NCBI GenBank assembly: GCA_030842085.1
Contig: JAUUSE010000003.1
Location: 1 to 64,000 of the forward strand
DNA: 64,000 nucleotides
Source of the DNA: Timburyella sp030842085
GTDB lineage: Bacteria; Bacillota; Clostridia; Oscillospirales; Acutalibacteraceae
Reading direction: 5' to 3'
The position numbers and the translations under genes are program-made. The notes beneath the pieces were generated by a model. That model saw only the letters and a program-made list of their open reading frames with translations, did not search any database and had not been told where the DNA came from. Shown one piece after another: positions 25,925 to 35,087 of this stretch (position 1 is the stretch's first letter; the number at the start of each line of letters is the position of its first letter).

Positions 25925-27191
25925 TTTTACCATCCTCTCCGATTATCTGCTCTAAATTTGATGCTATTTTAACGCTTAGTCCCATGCCCGTCAGCCTGCG
26001 GAAAAAGCGCATCTGAAGCCCGGTGTCGGCCAGCGGCGACGATATGCTGACAGAGAGCGTATCGCCAAACGAGCACAGACAAAGCTGCGGCCGCCTTGTG
26101 CTTACAAATACGTCGAACAGCCGAATATATTTTGAGGCCTCCGCCGGCCTAGCTATACGCCCGATGTTTGAAAAGGCGGAGGTGTCTTGTCGCCCCGCCA
26201 AAAGGCCCGCCATGCGCAAAACGGCTATTTTGGCCTGAAGCGGCACAATCTTTGCCAGAGGGTTGTTTTCAAGAGATGAATACCTGTTTATTATTGCGCC
26301 GAGATTTTCCTTTGTAAGCTGACGTTTAAAGGCTGACTTTACATGCCCTATAACTTGATTAAACTCCTGCCCGTCTTTTAAAAAGCTGTGCGGCACTGTT
26401 ATGACGCCGAAGAAATTTCTGGCCGTCTGTGAGGGGAAAAAACGGCGCAAATCGACTGGAACGGTGATTACTACAGGGCGGCTGCGCTCTCTTACCGCCA
26501 TGCCGTCGAATATTGAGCACAGCAATACGGCTATTAAAAATTCGCTTAGCGAAGCGCCGCACTTGTGCGCTTTTTCAAGAACCGCCCCAACGGACATAAA
26601 GCCCTCAATAACGCCGAGTCTATTATCCGGCAGACGCTGGCCTTTAATGCGGTATGCTCGGGTATGCTTTATTTTGGGAATATATTTTTCTTTATCGTAA
26701 TATTTGTAAAAGGCGTCTAAATTTTTCTGGTCGCGGGATGCGTTGTAATCATCGAGCGAGCTATGGACGCCGTGCTTTTCCGCCAGATAATTAAGAGTCA
26801 TTGTGCGAAGAAACTGCATGGCACCGCTGCCGTCGGCCAAGGCGTGAAACACCTCTAAATTTATTCTTCGCCTAAAAAAGGAAACTCTAAAAAGCAGGCT
26901 GTGCCTGTCAATGCTGTAAATGGGACTGCACACGGGAATTCTTTCTTCACATACCTTAGGAGCTATGCTGCTTTCTTCAAAATAGTACCAAAACAGCCCC
27001 TTCTTTATTGTATAAAGATAATGGGGGAAAGCCTTAACCGTTTTATCCAAAGCATGCTGCAGCACATCGCCGTCAACCGGCTCGGTAAGCTCGCAGGCAA
27101 AGCGAAAGACCTTGGTGTCCCGCTTAGAGCTGGTGGGTGCAAAGATTTTTGCCGCATTGTCAAGAGAGCTCCACTGTTTGTTCTTTCTCAT
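25917..27191 (-). CDS. Condensation-like/alcohol acetyltransferase-family acyltransferase
   Basis: 424 residues with the fold of CoA-dependent acyltransferases (condensation-domain superfamily). EVFHALADGSGAMQFL carries the HxxxDG active-site motif, with His as general base; VPVDLRRFFP and the later NIGR segment fit the second half of the fold. No membrane segments. It lies in a three-gene minus-strand operon: an alpha/beta hydrolase 5 bp upstream and a zinc-ribbon membrane protein overlapping downstream. The donor and acceptor substrates are unknown; ester or lipid synthesis is the simplest idea. Confidence 0.75.
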   Translation of the reverse strand: MRKNKQWSSLDNAAKIFAPTSSKRDTKVFRFACELTEPVDGDVLQHALDKTVKAFPHYLYTIKKGLFWYYFEESSIAPKVCEERIPVCSPIYSIDRHSLLFRVSFFRRRINLEVFHALADGSGAMQFLRTMTLNYLAEKHGVHSSLDDYNASRDQKNLDAFYKYYDKEKYIPKIKHTRAYRIKGQRLPDNRLGVIEGFMSVGAVLEKAHKCGASLSEFLIAVLLCSIFDGMAVRERSRPVVITVPVDLRRFFPSQTARNFFGVITVPHSFLKDGQEFNQVIGHVKSAFKRQLTKENLGAIINRYSSLENNPLAKIVPLQAKIAVLRMAGLLAGRQDTSAFSNIGRIARPAEASKYIRLFDVFVSTRRPQLCLCSFGDTLSVSISSPLADTGLQMRFFRRLTGMGLSVKIASNLEQIIGEDGKNA

Positions 27192-27196
27192 ATGCC

Positions 27197-28120
27197 TTAT
27201 CCTCTTGATAAAAAGTCGTTAATAATGTCATAAGTCTGCCGTACAAGCTTAAAAGAAGGCGGCAGCATAAAATATGCGTGCAGCGCGTCTTTCATGCGCA
27301 CTATTTCTACCTCGTTTCCGGCTTCGAGCAGCTTTTTTCCATACGCTTCTCCCTCGTCGCGCAGCGGGCAGTATTCCGCCGTAATAATAAGCGTGCGCGG
27401 CTGATTTGTAAAATCCGACGCCAGCAGCGGCGCAAAATATGGATTTTTTAAATCCTCATCAGAGCTGCGGTATAATTCAATGACATTTTGAATTCTCTTA
27501 GAGGTTAGGAGGTAGCCATTTCCGTTTTCCCGGACGGAGGGGTAGGGAGATGCATCACTGTGCTCGCTGTAGGTTGAGGGGTACAGAAGGATTTGACGCT
27601 TGGGCAGAAATTCTCCGCGGTCTCTTGCCATCAGCGACACGGCAGCGGCGAGATTGCCGCCGGCGCTGTCGCCTATTAAAGTGATATTGTCCGGATGTAT
27701 ACCATAAATATTGCCAAGGAAAAATTCGCGCGCCGCCGCATAGCAGTCCTCCGGCGCGGCGGGAAATTTGTACTCGGGTGCAAGCCTATAATCTACCAAT
27801 GCCACAACACATCCCACAGCCTTTGCAAGGTTGGCGCAGACGCCGCTGTAATTTTTTATTCCGCCGGTAACCCAGCCGCCGCCGTGGAAAAACAGCAGCA
27901 GCGAGGCACTATCTCCATTGCCCGGCGTAAATATGCGTACGGGAATATAGGCGCTGCCGCTTTTTATCTCCCTGTCCAGCATTTTATAATCGTCAGGCTT
28001 GCCGCGCAGATATGCGGTAAGTCTTTCTAATCTGCGCTCGGCCTTGTAGCTTTTTTTAACATTAGGCTCTAAGGCGGTAATCGCCTTAATCGCCGCACGC
28101 ATTAATTTATTAATGGCCAC
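27197..28120 (-). CDS. Alpha/beta hydrolase, HSL (GDXG) esterase/lipase family
   Basis: 307 residues. FFHGGGWVTGG is the HGGG oxyanion-hole motif and LIGDSAGGNLAAAVSL the GDSAG nucleophile motif of the hormone-sensitive lipase group; the Asp is probably in the LIITAEYCPLRDEGEAY segment and the His in DALHAYFML. The start is set at GTG 28120 because GAAAGGA lies 9 bp upstream; the longer frame to 28138 has no site. First gene of the operon with the acyltransferase. Likely cleaves short to medium acyl esters. Confidence 0.88.
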   Translation of the reverse strand: MAINKLMRAAIKAITALEPNVKKSYKAERRLERLTAYLRGKPDDYKMLDREIKSGSAYIPVRIFTPGNGDSASLLLFFHGGGWVTGGIKNYSGVCANLAKAVGCVVALVDYRLAPEYKFPAAPEDCYAAAREFFLGNIYGIHPDNITLIGDSAGGNLAAAVSLMARDRGEFLPKRQILLYPSTYSEHSDASPYPSVRENGNGYLLTSKRIQNVIELYRSSDEDLKNPYFAPLLASDFTNQPRTLIITAEYCPLRDEGEAYGKKLLEAGNEVEIVRMKDALHAYFMLPPSFKLVRQTYDIINDFLSRG

Positions 28121-28327
28121 CGATTTGCATCCTTTCAAAAAATTATATGATTATACTGCGGCTTATTTTGCATCAATATTATTTTATAGCTTTTATATGC
28201 GGAATATAATTGTTGAAAGCAAAAAAATAAAAAATATATTGAAAGCCATAAATAAAGTTAATGCTGGATTAATTGCAGCGGCTGTTTTATACTGTAGTAA
28301 ATAGATTAATTTAAAGGTGATAGTATT

Positions 28328-29221
28328 GTGGTTAGAGATATAGAGCTAAAAACACCAAACGGGGTCTGCCTGCTGAAGGAATCTGAGGTTAATGTAGCAA
28401 TACCCGGCATTAGCCGCGATTATACGTTTGTGCAGATATCTGATTTGCATATAGCGGTAAGCGATGAAAGCGACAGCGACGCGGGGAAAGAGCGTGCGGA
28501 AAAAAGCGAAAAGTTTTGGAGAAGCCAAGGCTGCATCGTCTGCAACAAGGGCTTGGCGGATGAATATATTATGAGTCCTTTGGAGGCTAATAATGCGGTA
28601 GCTCAGAGAATAAGGCAGATATCTCCGGACATGGTGTTTTTAACGGGCGACATTGTGGATTATGCCTCTTTGCCAAATCTGCTTTGTGCAAGGCAATATA
28701 TTAAAGATTTAAGCTGCGAATATATATATGTGCCCGGCAATCATGACATGCTTAATAAAAATCTGCCCGACAAGGCGAAAAAGGTATTATCAGAGCTTTT
28801 GGGAAAGACGCCGGAGTTTTGCGCTTGCTCGCTTAAGGATTTTGACATAATTTCATTGGATGATTCAGACGTAGAGATATCAGACAGGCAATTATACCGT
28901 ATGCAGGAGTGCGTAAAATCAAAGCGTCCCATAATACTTTTAATGCATGTGCCGCTTTTAGCCCCGGCAGCCCGCGAGCCGGTTTTTAATAAGTGGGGCC
29001 CAAACTGGATGATAGGCGAAGAGCAGCAATGCAGCAATAATCGGGCCTTTTTAAAGCTTATAGAAAATAACAGAGATATTGTAAGGACGGTATTTGCGGG
29101 ACATGTACATATCGCGACGGGTGATGCTGAAAATCATGCCGATGGCATAGTACAGTACACTGCCGCGCCGTGCTTTACAGGATTTTTAAGGGTAATAAAG
29201 GTAAGCGATAAATTTGAGTAA
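28328..29221 (+). CDS. Calcineurin-like metallophosphoesterase
   Basis: 297 residues. The metal-binding signature is complete: QISDLHIA, FLTGDIVDYA, VPGNHDM, MHVPLL and FAGHVHIATG. No signal peptide, so probably cytoplasmic. The start is GTG 28328, preceded by AAAGGTGAT. An insert between the first two motifs (about residues 45-95) is longer than in minimal members. Substrate unknown; the family includes nucleotidases and phosphodiesterases. The divergent hydrolase operon starts about 200 bp upstream. Confidence 0.88.
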   Translation: MVRDIELKTPNGVCLLKESEVNVAIPGISRDYTFVQISDLHIAVSDESDSDAGKERAEKSEKFWRSQGCIVCNKGLADEYIMSPLEANNAVAQRIRQISPDMVFLTGDIVDYASLPNLLCARQYIKDLSCEYIYVPGNHDMLNKNLPDKAKKVLSELLGKTPEFCACSLKDFDIISLDDSDVEISDRQLYRMQECVKSKRPIILLMHVPLLAPAAREPVFNKWGPNWMIGEEQQCSNNRAFLKLIENNRDIVRTVFAGHVHIATGDAENHADGIVQYTAAPCFTGFLRVIKVSDKFE

Positions 29222-29239
29222 ATAAAATTTCCAACATAA

Positions 29240-29291
29240 AAAAGCGCCGTTAAAATCTAATCCATGCGGATATGGCTTTAATGGCGCTTTT
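29240..29291 (+). terminator. Terminator after the metallophosphoesterase
   Basis: AAAAGCGCC (29240-29248) pairs with GGCGCTTTT (29283-29291), with an inner TTAAA/TTTAA extension. It lies 18 bp after the stop codon. Confidence 0.75.
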
Positions 29292-29905
29292 CAGATTGCA
29301 GAAAAGGAGGAGCAAGGAACGGACAGATGACGCGTTTTTTGACGCAGACAAATACGTCGGAACAAAGTCCGCTTTACTCCGACGTGGGAAGTATTGACAA
29401 AAAAATACATGCTATAAACACGGGCGGCAAGGCAAAAGAAAAAGCCGCCCTTCAAAGCCGCTTCAATACTGGGCTTATAACAAAAACACCATTGATGTTC
29501 AAACCTTACGGGTTCGGATTTCAATGGTGTTTTCATGTTGCATTTCGTGTTGCATTTTTATTGTTATTCAATAAGTTTTTATCTTGTAAAAAAGACAACA
29601 AAAGCGAAAAAATCCGCATGAATATGCCATTTTAGCATAACCATGCGGTTCTTCTCAATGGCAAGAGGCAACAAAAAAGATATTTTGTCTTTTCACTGTA
29701 TGGATATGAACTCGTGTGAATTCTTTGGGCTATTAAAGGCAAGATTAACGCCGTGGGTACAGTGATAAAATAAAAAACCGAACCTGAACGCGAACACGCA
29801 TCCAGGCTCAGCATGGTGGTTGTGGTAAGGATAAATCACTGCCTTTTCGAGCAAAAAAGTAAAAAAAGATGAGGAACCTAAAACGAATTAGGTCCAGCAT
29901 TATGC
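29292..29905. other. Non-coding, hairpin-rich segment left of the tRNA-Leu remnant
   Basis: About 600 bp without a supported gene. It contains ACGTCGGA/TCCGACGT (about 29354-29385), GGGCGGC/GCCGCCC (about 29422-29450) and a 13-bp terminator-like hairpin (29483-29495 with 29521-29533, ending in TTTT). At its right end are ACCTAA/TTAGGT and CCAGCA/TGCTGG hairpins, next to the tRNA remnant. The density of hairpins and lack of genes suggest a decayed insertion region. Confidence 0.4.
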
Positions 29906-29926
29906 TGGTGCGAGTGATGGGACTTG
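29906..29926. repeat. Detached 21-nt copy of the tRNA-Leu 3' end (candidate att remnant)
   Basis: Bases 29906-29926 are identical to 30079-30099, which form the CCA end, acceptor strand and start of the T arm of the tRNA-Leu gene. The flanking bases differ. A direct repeat of a tRNA 3' end is the usual footprint of site-specific integration or excision. The repeats are 173 bp apart and no integrase is seen, so this would be a scar. Confidence 0.6.
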
Positions 29927-30042
29927 GGTGTTGCTCTAAGCAGTCACTTTCAGTAACCCTCCCAGCGGCTGATATTATTTTATTGGTATTCATATTCCAA
30001 GAGCAATTTAGTGGGTTCGCACCCACCTGCTCTCCACGTAAA
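29927..30042 (-). other. Structured segment between the tRNA-Leu repeats
   Basis: Read on the minus strand, GTGGG/CCCAC makes a hairpin with a 6-nt loop, GCTCT pairs at a distance with AGAGC, and GTTAC/GTGAC makes another hairpin inside. The set could fold as a small multibranched RNA. No known RNA family is recognised and no reading frame is supported. Confidence 0.3.
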
Positions 30043-30077
30043 AAAACAACACCGCTCACGAGTAGCGGTGTTGTTTT
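30043..30077 (-). terminator. Terminator of tRNA-Leu
   Basis: A perfect 14-bp stem (30043-30056 with 30064-30077) around a 7-nt loop starts one base after the tRNA 3' end on the minus strand and is followed by a run of T. Confidence 0.9.
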
Positions 30078-30078
30078 A

Positions 30079-30163
30079 TGGTGCGAGTGATGGGACTTGA
30101 ACCCATACGCCATATGACACACGCCCCTCAAACGTGCCTGTCTGCCGGTTCCAGCACACTCGC
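30079..30163 (-). tRNA. tRNA-Leu (anticodon GAG)
   Basis: On the minus strand the acceptor GCGAGTG pairs with CACTCGC and is followed by an encoded ACCA. The anticodon stem CACGT/GCGTG holds the loop TTGAGGG, giving anticodon GAG. A long variable arm (class II) and a T arm with GGGTTCAAGTCCC complete it. 85 nt with CCA, right for tRNA-Leu. A strong terminator follows immediately. Confidence 0.95.
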
Positions 30164-30242
30164 ATATTATTTACTTATTATCGCGTTTGATATTATATCA
30201 TTCAAAAGTCCGAATGTCAACATGACTTTTTAAAGTTGGCAA

Positions 30243-30280
30243 TATAAAAGCAAAGCCAGCTTAAAGGCTTTGCTTTTATA
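30243..30280. terminator. Strong bidirectional hairpin upstream of tRNA-Leu
   Basis: A perfect 15-bp stem (30243-30257 with 30266-30280) around an 8-nt loop, with A/T-rich arms on both sides. It can end transcription of ypeB (minus strand) before the tRNA. The 334 bp between it and ypeB hold no supported gene. Confidence 0.8.
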
Positions 30281-30614
30281 AGATGTTTTTATGCGGATGG
30301 ATAATTGTAACAAAGTGAAATATCTTGTACTTCGGTATAAAATTTATGCTAAAGCTACCGCCCGCCTTTATAAATGAACATATATAATCCCGTTTGCCGC
30401 GCGGATATATCTCACTTTAATAAGATAAGTGAAATACGCTGTAAAATTAACACGCGCATTAATAAAATTTTACGGAACCGTCCGACTTTTGCAGCGGGTG
30501 ACCGTTTAAATATGACACGCTTTGCGGAAAGGCAGATGCTTTATAACGTAATGCTTAATATCTATATTTTTAAGACGAATTTTAATATAACAATTATAAA
30601 TTTGCGGCCATCAT

Positions 30615-31982
30615 TTACTTATAGAAGTTTCCGCCTACTGTCTCTATTCTTAAAAGGATTTTTTCCTCTTCTAAATTATTGGCATTTATAAATACCTGTA
30701 CTGTTTCTCCGTCTCTGCCCGTGCAGACAAATTCATAACACAGCACTTCAATATAGCCCGGCACGGCTATAACGCATAAATTTGATTTTTCCGGCGTCAG
30801 ATTTGAGCTTAATACTTCCTTAGCCTCGTCGGCGGTGTGATTTATTTTCGACATATCGCGTGCCTGGTGGGATAAAATATATTCTGAAGCATTGTAATTT
30901 ACCACTTCTCCCGTATCAAGCGCAACACCGACATTTATTAAATCGGGATAGCATATTACCTCTTGGCCGCCGCTTGTGTCTATATAAGACATGGAAGCGG
31001 TAAGCACCCCTTCATTTACAAAATAGTAATTGACGCCAAAGTTGCCAAGTCCGAGATTTTGCAGATAGGCTCTCGCAATATCCATTGCACTGTCATAGCT
31101 TATGCTTTCGTTTTCAACCCGGCGCGGATTTGTAATGTACAGCAGATATCCGCCCTTTTTTGTGATGCTTATAGATGTGCCGCCGCAGGTAAATCCGTAA
31201 TATGGTATCTCGCCGTCGTTGACATTTCCAGCAGAAACATTACCCACGTCGACACCGAGAATATTGGCGGCTGACTGCCGTGCGGCTTCTTCTGTTATTT
31301 CTTCTTTTCCCTCGGTGGCTTTGGGCTCCTGCCCCTGAATATGGTCGGAGTAATAGCCGTCATATACTAAAACAGGGAAAATAGCGTCGTCTTCGCTCTC
31401 ACGTTCGATGTTTTCACCCATCTGCTGCAGCAGCACGGTAGGCTCGCCCTGCGATATATCGCTGGCAACGTCGCTGTCGCGAAAGTCCTTGTCGCTGGCG
31501 GCAAACTGTATTGCGTCTATCTGCGTAGAAATGCTGCTGGCCGTTTCTGAAAGCGTCTTAAGCGTATTTTTTTCATCATCGGATATTTCATCGCCGCGCA
31601 GAGTCTTTTTCGCCAGCTCAAGTGAAAATTCTCCTGCCTGGGACAAAAATTTGTTAAGACCGTTCATGTATTCATCGCTGACCGGCAGCTGAGACACGCA
31701 GCATTTAGCCGAAGCGGTATCGCTGTAGAGCTCGGCGGCAATTTGCGTAAGGGCTGTGCTGGTGGTGGCATAAGAGCCCTTTTGCAGCAGTATTCGGATG
31801 TTGGCGATGTAGTCGGACAAATCGTTAAGCGCACGGTGATAGCCGTATTCCAGCTCCGTTTTGTAGTTTGACGACAGCACATAGCCGTAATATGCCGCGC
31901 CGCCCAGCGCAACTACTATAGCTGATGCAAAGCTTATTATCCTTATAATCCCGCGCCGGGACATGCCTTTTATATTTTTCAA
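30615..31982 (-). CDS. ypeB: Germination protein YpeB
   Basis: YpeB is needed in spores for stability and placement of the cortex-lytic enzyme SleB. 455 residues with an N-terminal membrane anchor (about 12-32), a helical N-terminal domain (35-180) and two or three PepSY-like repeats in the C-terminal half (ITEEAARQSAANILG, SYDSAMDIARAYLQNLG, TADEAKEVLSSNL). TTG 31982 follows AGGAGG. Marks the organism as an endospore former. The usual partner sleB is not next to it in this window. Confidence 0.9.
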   Translation of the reverse strand: MKNIKGMSRRGIIRIISFASAIVVALGGAAYYGYVLSSNYKTELEYGYHRALNDLSDYIANIRILLQKGSYATTSTALTQIAAELYSDTASAKCCVSQLPVSDEYMNGLNKFLSQAGEFSLELAKKTLRGDEISDDEKNTLKTLSETASSISTQIDAIQFAASDKDFRDSDVASDISQGEPTVLLQQMGENIERESEDDAIFPVLVYDGYYSDHIQGQEPKATEGKEEITEEAARQSAANILGVDVGNVSAGNVNDGEIPYYGFTCGGTSISITKKGGYLLYITNPRRVENESISYDSAMDIARAYLQNLGLGNFGVNYYFVNEGVLTASMSYIDTSGGQEVICYPDLINVGVALDTGEVVNYNASEYILSHQARDMSKINHTADEAKEVLSSNLTPEKSNLCVIAVPGYIEVLCYEFVCTGRDGETVQVFINANNLEEEKILLRIETVGGNFYK

Positions 31983-32515
31983 AATTTTCTCCTCCTATAA
32001 ACCATAAAGACTTTCGGCAAAAAAGCATACGCAAGGCCGAGATGTATTTGCGAAATGCCGCATTGCCGCCGAGCAAAATTAACGTGTTAATTATTTCGGC
32101 TGTCCGCGTTTGAGTATATTTGCAAGGCGCGGCAAAATCAGCGGAAAAATGTTTTTGCAATATTTGAACCAAGCTCCGCGCTGCTGCTGTGCGCAAAATC
32201 AGCGCCCAAAGCCTAATAGCCGCATTTGTATATGGGGCCGCGGCGCTTTACATTTGCAAGTATCTGCCGCCAGTTTTGCGATAAAATTTTGCCGTATTTA
32301 TTTTTAGTTTTCATACCGAAAACAGGTCATGAAAAAGCTAAAATATTTTTATGGCCTAAACTTTGCCGGCGGCTTTAAAATATTATTAAATTTATTTTTT
32401 CTTATAATGGATAAAATATTCTTTAATGTAAAGATTTGTGGTTGAAGCAGAGACATTTTTATTGTATAATAAAAATACACAATTTTATGTAAATCTGGCA
32501 TGGGAGGCGGATGAA
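31983..32515. other. Non-coding region between ypeB and the cysteine desulfurase
   Basis: About 530 bp separating divergent genes. A-rich with many scattered AAAATC and GCCG patches; no gene or RNA is supported. Promoters for both flanking genes should lie here but no pair matches the consensus well. Confidence 0.4.
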
Positions 32516-33646
32516 TTGGTTTATCTTGACAACAGCTCTACCACGCCTGTCTGCCGCCGTGCTATAGAAGCGATGAACAAGGTGCTGTGCGAGGATTTTG
32601 GTAACGCTTCGTCGCTGCACATGCTGGGAATAGACGCCGAGGGCTATCTTGACGATGCGAGAGTGTCGGTGGCAAAACGCCTTAGCTGTGAAAGCGGATG
32701 CATAACCTTTACCTCCGGCGGGACGGAAGCCAACAACATGGCGGTTTTCGGCGCAGTATCGGCGCTAAAGAGGTTTGGCAGGCGTATTATTACCTCTGAA
32801 ATTGAGCATCCGTCTGTGCTTAACGCCTTTAAAGCGCTGGAGAATGAAGGCTACGAGGTAGTATGGCTAAAGCCTGATGCATCCGGCAAAATCCGCGAGC
32901 GTGATATTTTTGAAGCGGTAAACAGCGAGACGATATTTATAAGCCTTATGTATGTCAACAACGAAACGGGCGCGCTTCAGCCGGTTGAGTCGGTCGTCGC
33001 TGCGGCAAAGTCGGCAGCAGTTCGGTTTGATATGGCGAAAAAGCCGCTGGTGCACTGCGACGCCGTCCAGGCGTTTGGCAAAATCGACATAAACGTCAAG
33101 GCTATGGATATTGATTTAATGAGTGTATCGGCGCATAAGCTGCACGGGCCTAAAGGAGCCGGCGCGCTTTATATTAAAAATGGAGTAAGAATATCTCCTT
33201 TAATGTACGGCGGCGGGCAGGAAAAGGGGCTGCGGCCGGGGACGGAGAATGTTCCGGCAATAGCCGGATTTGGCGCCGCTGTAGAGGATATTGGAAACAT
33301 ATCTCAAAACTGCGCGGCGGCAAAAGCGCTTAAGGAATATTTATTATTAAGGTTGTCTGAAATAGAGGGAGTTATAATAAATTCCCCCGCCGACGCACTT
33401 CCGTTTATAATAAACATAAGCCTGCCGGGGCACAAGGCCGAGACGCTGCTGCACCGGCTGGAAGCAAAGGAAATATACGTATCGAGCGGCAGCGCCTGCT
33501 CTAAGGGTAAGCTCAGCCACGTGCTTAAAGCGCAGGGCTTGGATGCGGGGATAATAGATTCTTCAATTAGGATTAGCCTGTCAAGATTTAACACGAATAA
33601 AGACATAGACGCGCTTGCACAGGCGCTAAAGGAAATTAAAGGCTGA
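32516..33646 (+). CDS. Cysteine desulfurase (NifS/IscS family)
   Basis: A PLP enzyme that takes sulfur from cysteine. 376 residues from TTG 32516, which follows GGGAGG by 8 bp; an in-frame upstream extension lacks a site. VYLDNSSTTP begins the family; SGGTEANNMAVFGA, EIEHPSVLNA, VSAHKLHGPKGAGALYI (PLP Lys) and SSGSACSKG (catalytic Cys) are present. With thiI just downstream it most likely supplies persulfide for 4-thiouridine in tRNA, as in other Firmicutes with this gene pair. Confidence 0.93.
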   Translation: MVYLDNSSTTPVCRRAIEAMNKVLCEDFGNASSLHMLGIDAEGYLDDARVSVAKRLSCESGCITFTSGGTEANNMAVFGAVSALKRFGRRIITSEIEHPSVLNAFKALENEGYEVVWLKPDASGKIRERDIFEAVNSETIFISLMYVNNETGALQPVESVVAAAKSAAVRFDMAKKPLVHCDAVQAFGKIDINVKAMDIDLMSVSAHKLHGPKGAGALYIKNGVRISPLMYGGGQEKGLRPGTENVPAIAGFGAAVEDIGNISQNCAAAKALKEYLLLRLSEIEGVIINSPADALPFIINISLPGHKAETLLHRLEAKEIYVSSGSACSKGKLSHVLKAQGLDAGIIDSSIRISLSRFNTNKDIDALAQALKEIKG

Positions 33647-33917
33647 TATGAGCGGCGGTGTCTGGGATAAATAGGCTGAAAAATTTAAGCTTATAATTAT
33701 TTGTGCATTAAAAATTAACAAATTATATATTAATTACATGCTGTGTTTGAGATATAATATAGTTAATTTAACTTAGTCTGACAGTGTAAGACAATTTATA
33801 CATACTTTTGTATAAAAGCATATGCGGCTGATGCTTTCAGCGATTTTTATTTTGCCGGTGCTTACTTGTGAGAGCATATCGGTAAATTTTACTATAATTA
33901 TTGCTTTGGGGATGTAT

Positions 33918-35087
33918 ATGAAAGAGATAATACTTGGCAAATGCGGCGAAATGGCGCTTAAGGGCCTTAACAGAACGGATTTTGAGAGCATACTTTTAAA
34001 AAATCTGCGCCACAGGCTTTCATGCTGCGGGAAATTTGATGTTTCAATTTCACAGTCTACAATATACATACGCCCAATAGACGAGACGGCGGATATAGAT
34101 GCGGCGTTTGATATAGCGCTTAAAACGTTTGGCATGTCGGCGGTAAGCCGCGCGGCAGCTTTTGAAAAGGACATGGACGCCATATTTGCCGGCGCACCGG
34201 GATATTTAGAGAAATATCTAAATAGTGTGAGGACATTTAAGGTTGAGGCGAAGCGGGCGGATAAGGCATTTGCGCTAAAGTCGCCGGAAATATGCCGCGA
34301 GCTTGGCGGAAAGCTTTTGGAAGTTTTCCCGCATCTTAAGGTAGATGTAAATAGGCCGGATGTTATTGTCACGGTGGAGATACGCGAAAGGGAGGCATAT
34401 GTGAGAGCCGGTCAGCACAAGGGCGCCGGCGGACTGCCTACCGGCACCTCCGGCAGGGCGACGGTGCTTATTTCCGGCGGGATTGACAGCCCTGTAGCGG
34501 CGTGGATGATGGCGCGCCGCGGGCTTAAGCTGTCGGCCGTGCATTTTGCCTCACCGCCGTATACCAGCAAGCGGGCGGAGAAAAAGGTTATGCAGCTGCT
34601 GGAGATTGTTGCTAAATACAGCGGGCCTATTACTGTTTATGTAGTGCCCTTTACAAAGATACAGGAAGAGATAAGAGACAAGGTAGACGAACCATTTTCA
34701 ACGCTTGTTATGCGTCGGCTTATGATGCGTACGGCATCGATAATAGCGAAAAAGGAGCATGCCCTTGCCCTTATAACGGGCGAGAGTTTGGGTCAGGTGG
34801 CTAGCCAGACGCTGCGCGCGCTGAGCTGCACCGACGAAGCGGCGTCTCTTACGGTATTTCGTCCGCTTATAGGCATGGACAAGGAAGAGATTATTACTAT
34901 AGCACGCAATATTGGCACGTTTGAGACGTCGATACAGCCGTTTGAGGACTGCTGCACGGTATTTACTCCGCGCCATCCGAAAACGCGGCCGCAGCTTGAC
35001 GAGCTTTTAGCGCAGGAGCAGCGGCTGGATATAGAGGTTCTTGTGGCAGAGGCTGCAGACAATGCGGAAGAACGTCTGGTTGAATGA
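33918..35087 (+). CDS. thiI: tRNA 4-thiouridine synthase ThiI
   Basis: Transfers sulfur to U8 of tRNA. 389 residues: an N-terminal ferredoxin-like and THUMP region (LGKCGEMALKGLNR; VKVDVNRPDVIVTVEIRE), then the PP-loop ATPase with LISGGIDSPVAAWMMA. The C-terminus ends after FEDCCTVFTPRHPKTRP and lacks a rhodanese domain, the usual Gram-positive form that relies on a dedicated desulfurase, here the gene 270 bp upstream. ATG 33918 has TGGGGA at fitting distance; the longer frame from 33822 does not. Confidence 0.94.
   Translation: MKEIILGKCGEMALKGLNRTDFESILLKNLRHRLSCCGKFDVSISQSTIYIRPIDETADIDAAFDIALKTFGMSAVSRAAAFEKDMDAIFAGAPGYLEKYLNSVRTFKVEAKRADKAFALKSPEICRELGGKLLEVFPHLKVDVNRPDVIVTVEIREREAYVRAGQHKGAGGLPTGTSGRATVLISGGIDSPVAAWMMARRGLKLSAVHFASPPYTSKRAEKKVMQLLEIVAKYSGPITVYVVPFTKIQEEIRDKVDEPFSTLVMRRLMMRTASIIAKKEHALALITGESLGQVASQTLRALSCTDEAASLTVFRPLIGMDKEEIITIARNIGTFETSIQPFEDCCTVFTPRHPKTRPQLDELLAQEQRLDIEVLVAEAADNAEERLVE

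Noticed and set aside
29327..29635. 102-codon plus-strand frame near the tRNA-Leu region
   Set aside because: It runs through two hairpins including a terminator-like one and shows no protein-like pattern.
29990..30040. Possible second tRNA with a GGGTTCGCACCC T-arm-like hairpin
   Set aside because: The loop is 6 nt instead of 7 and no acceptor, D or anticodon arms can be matched.
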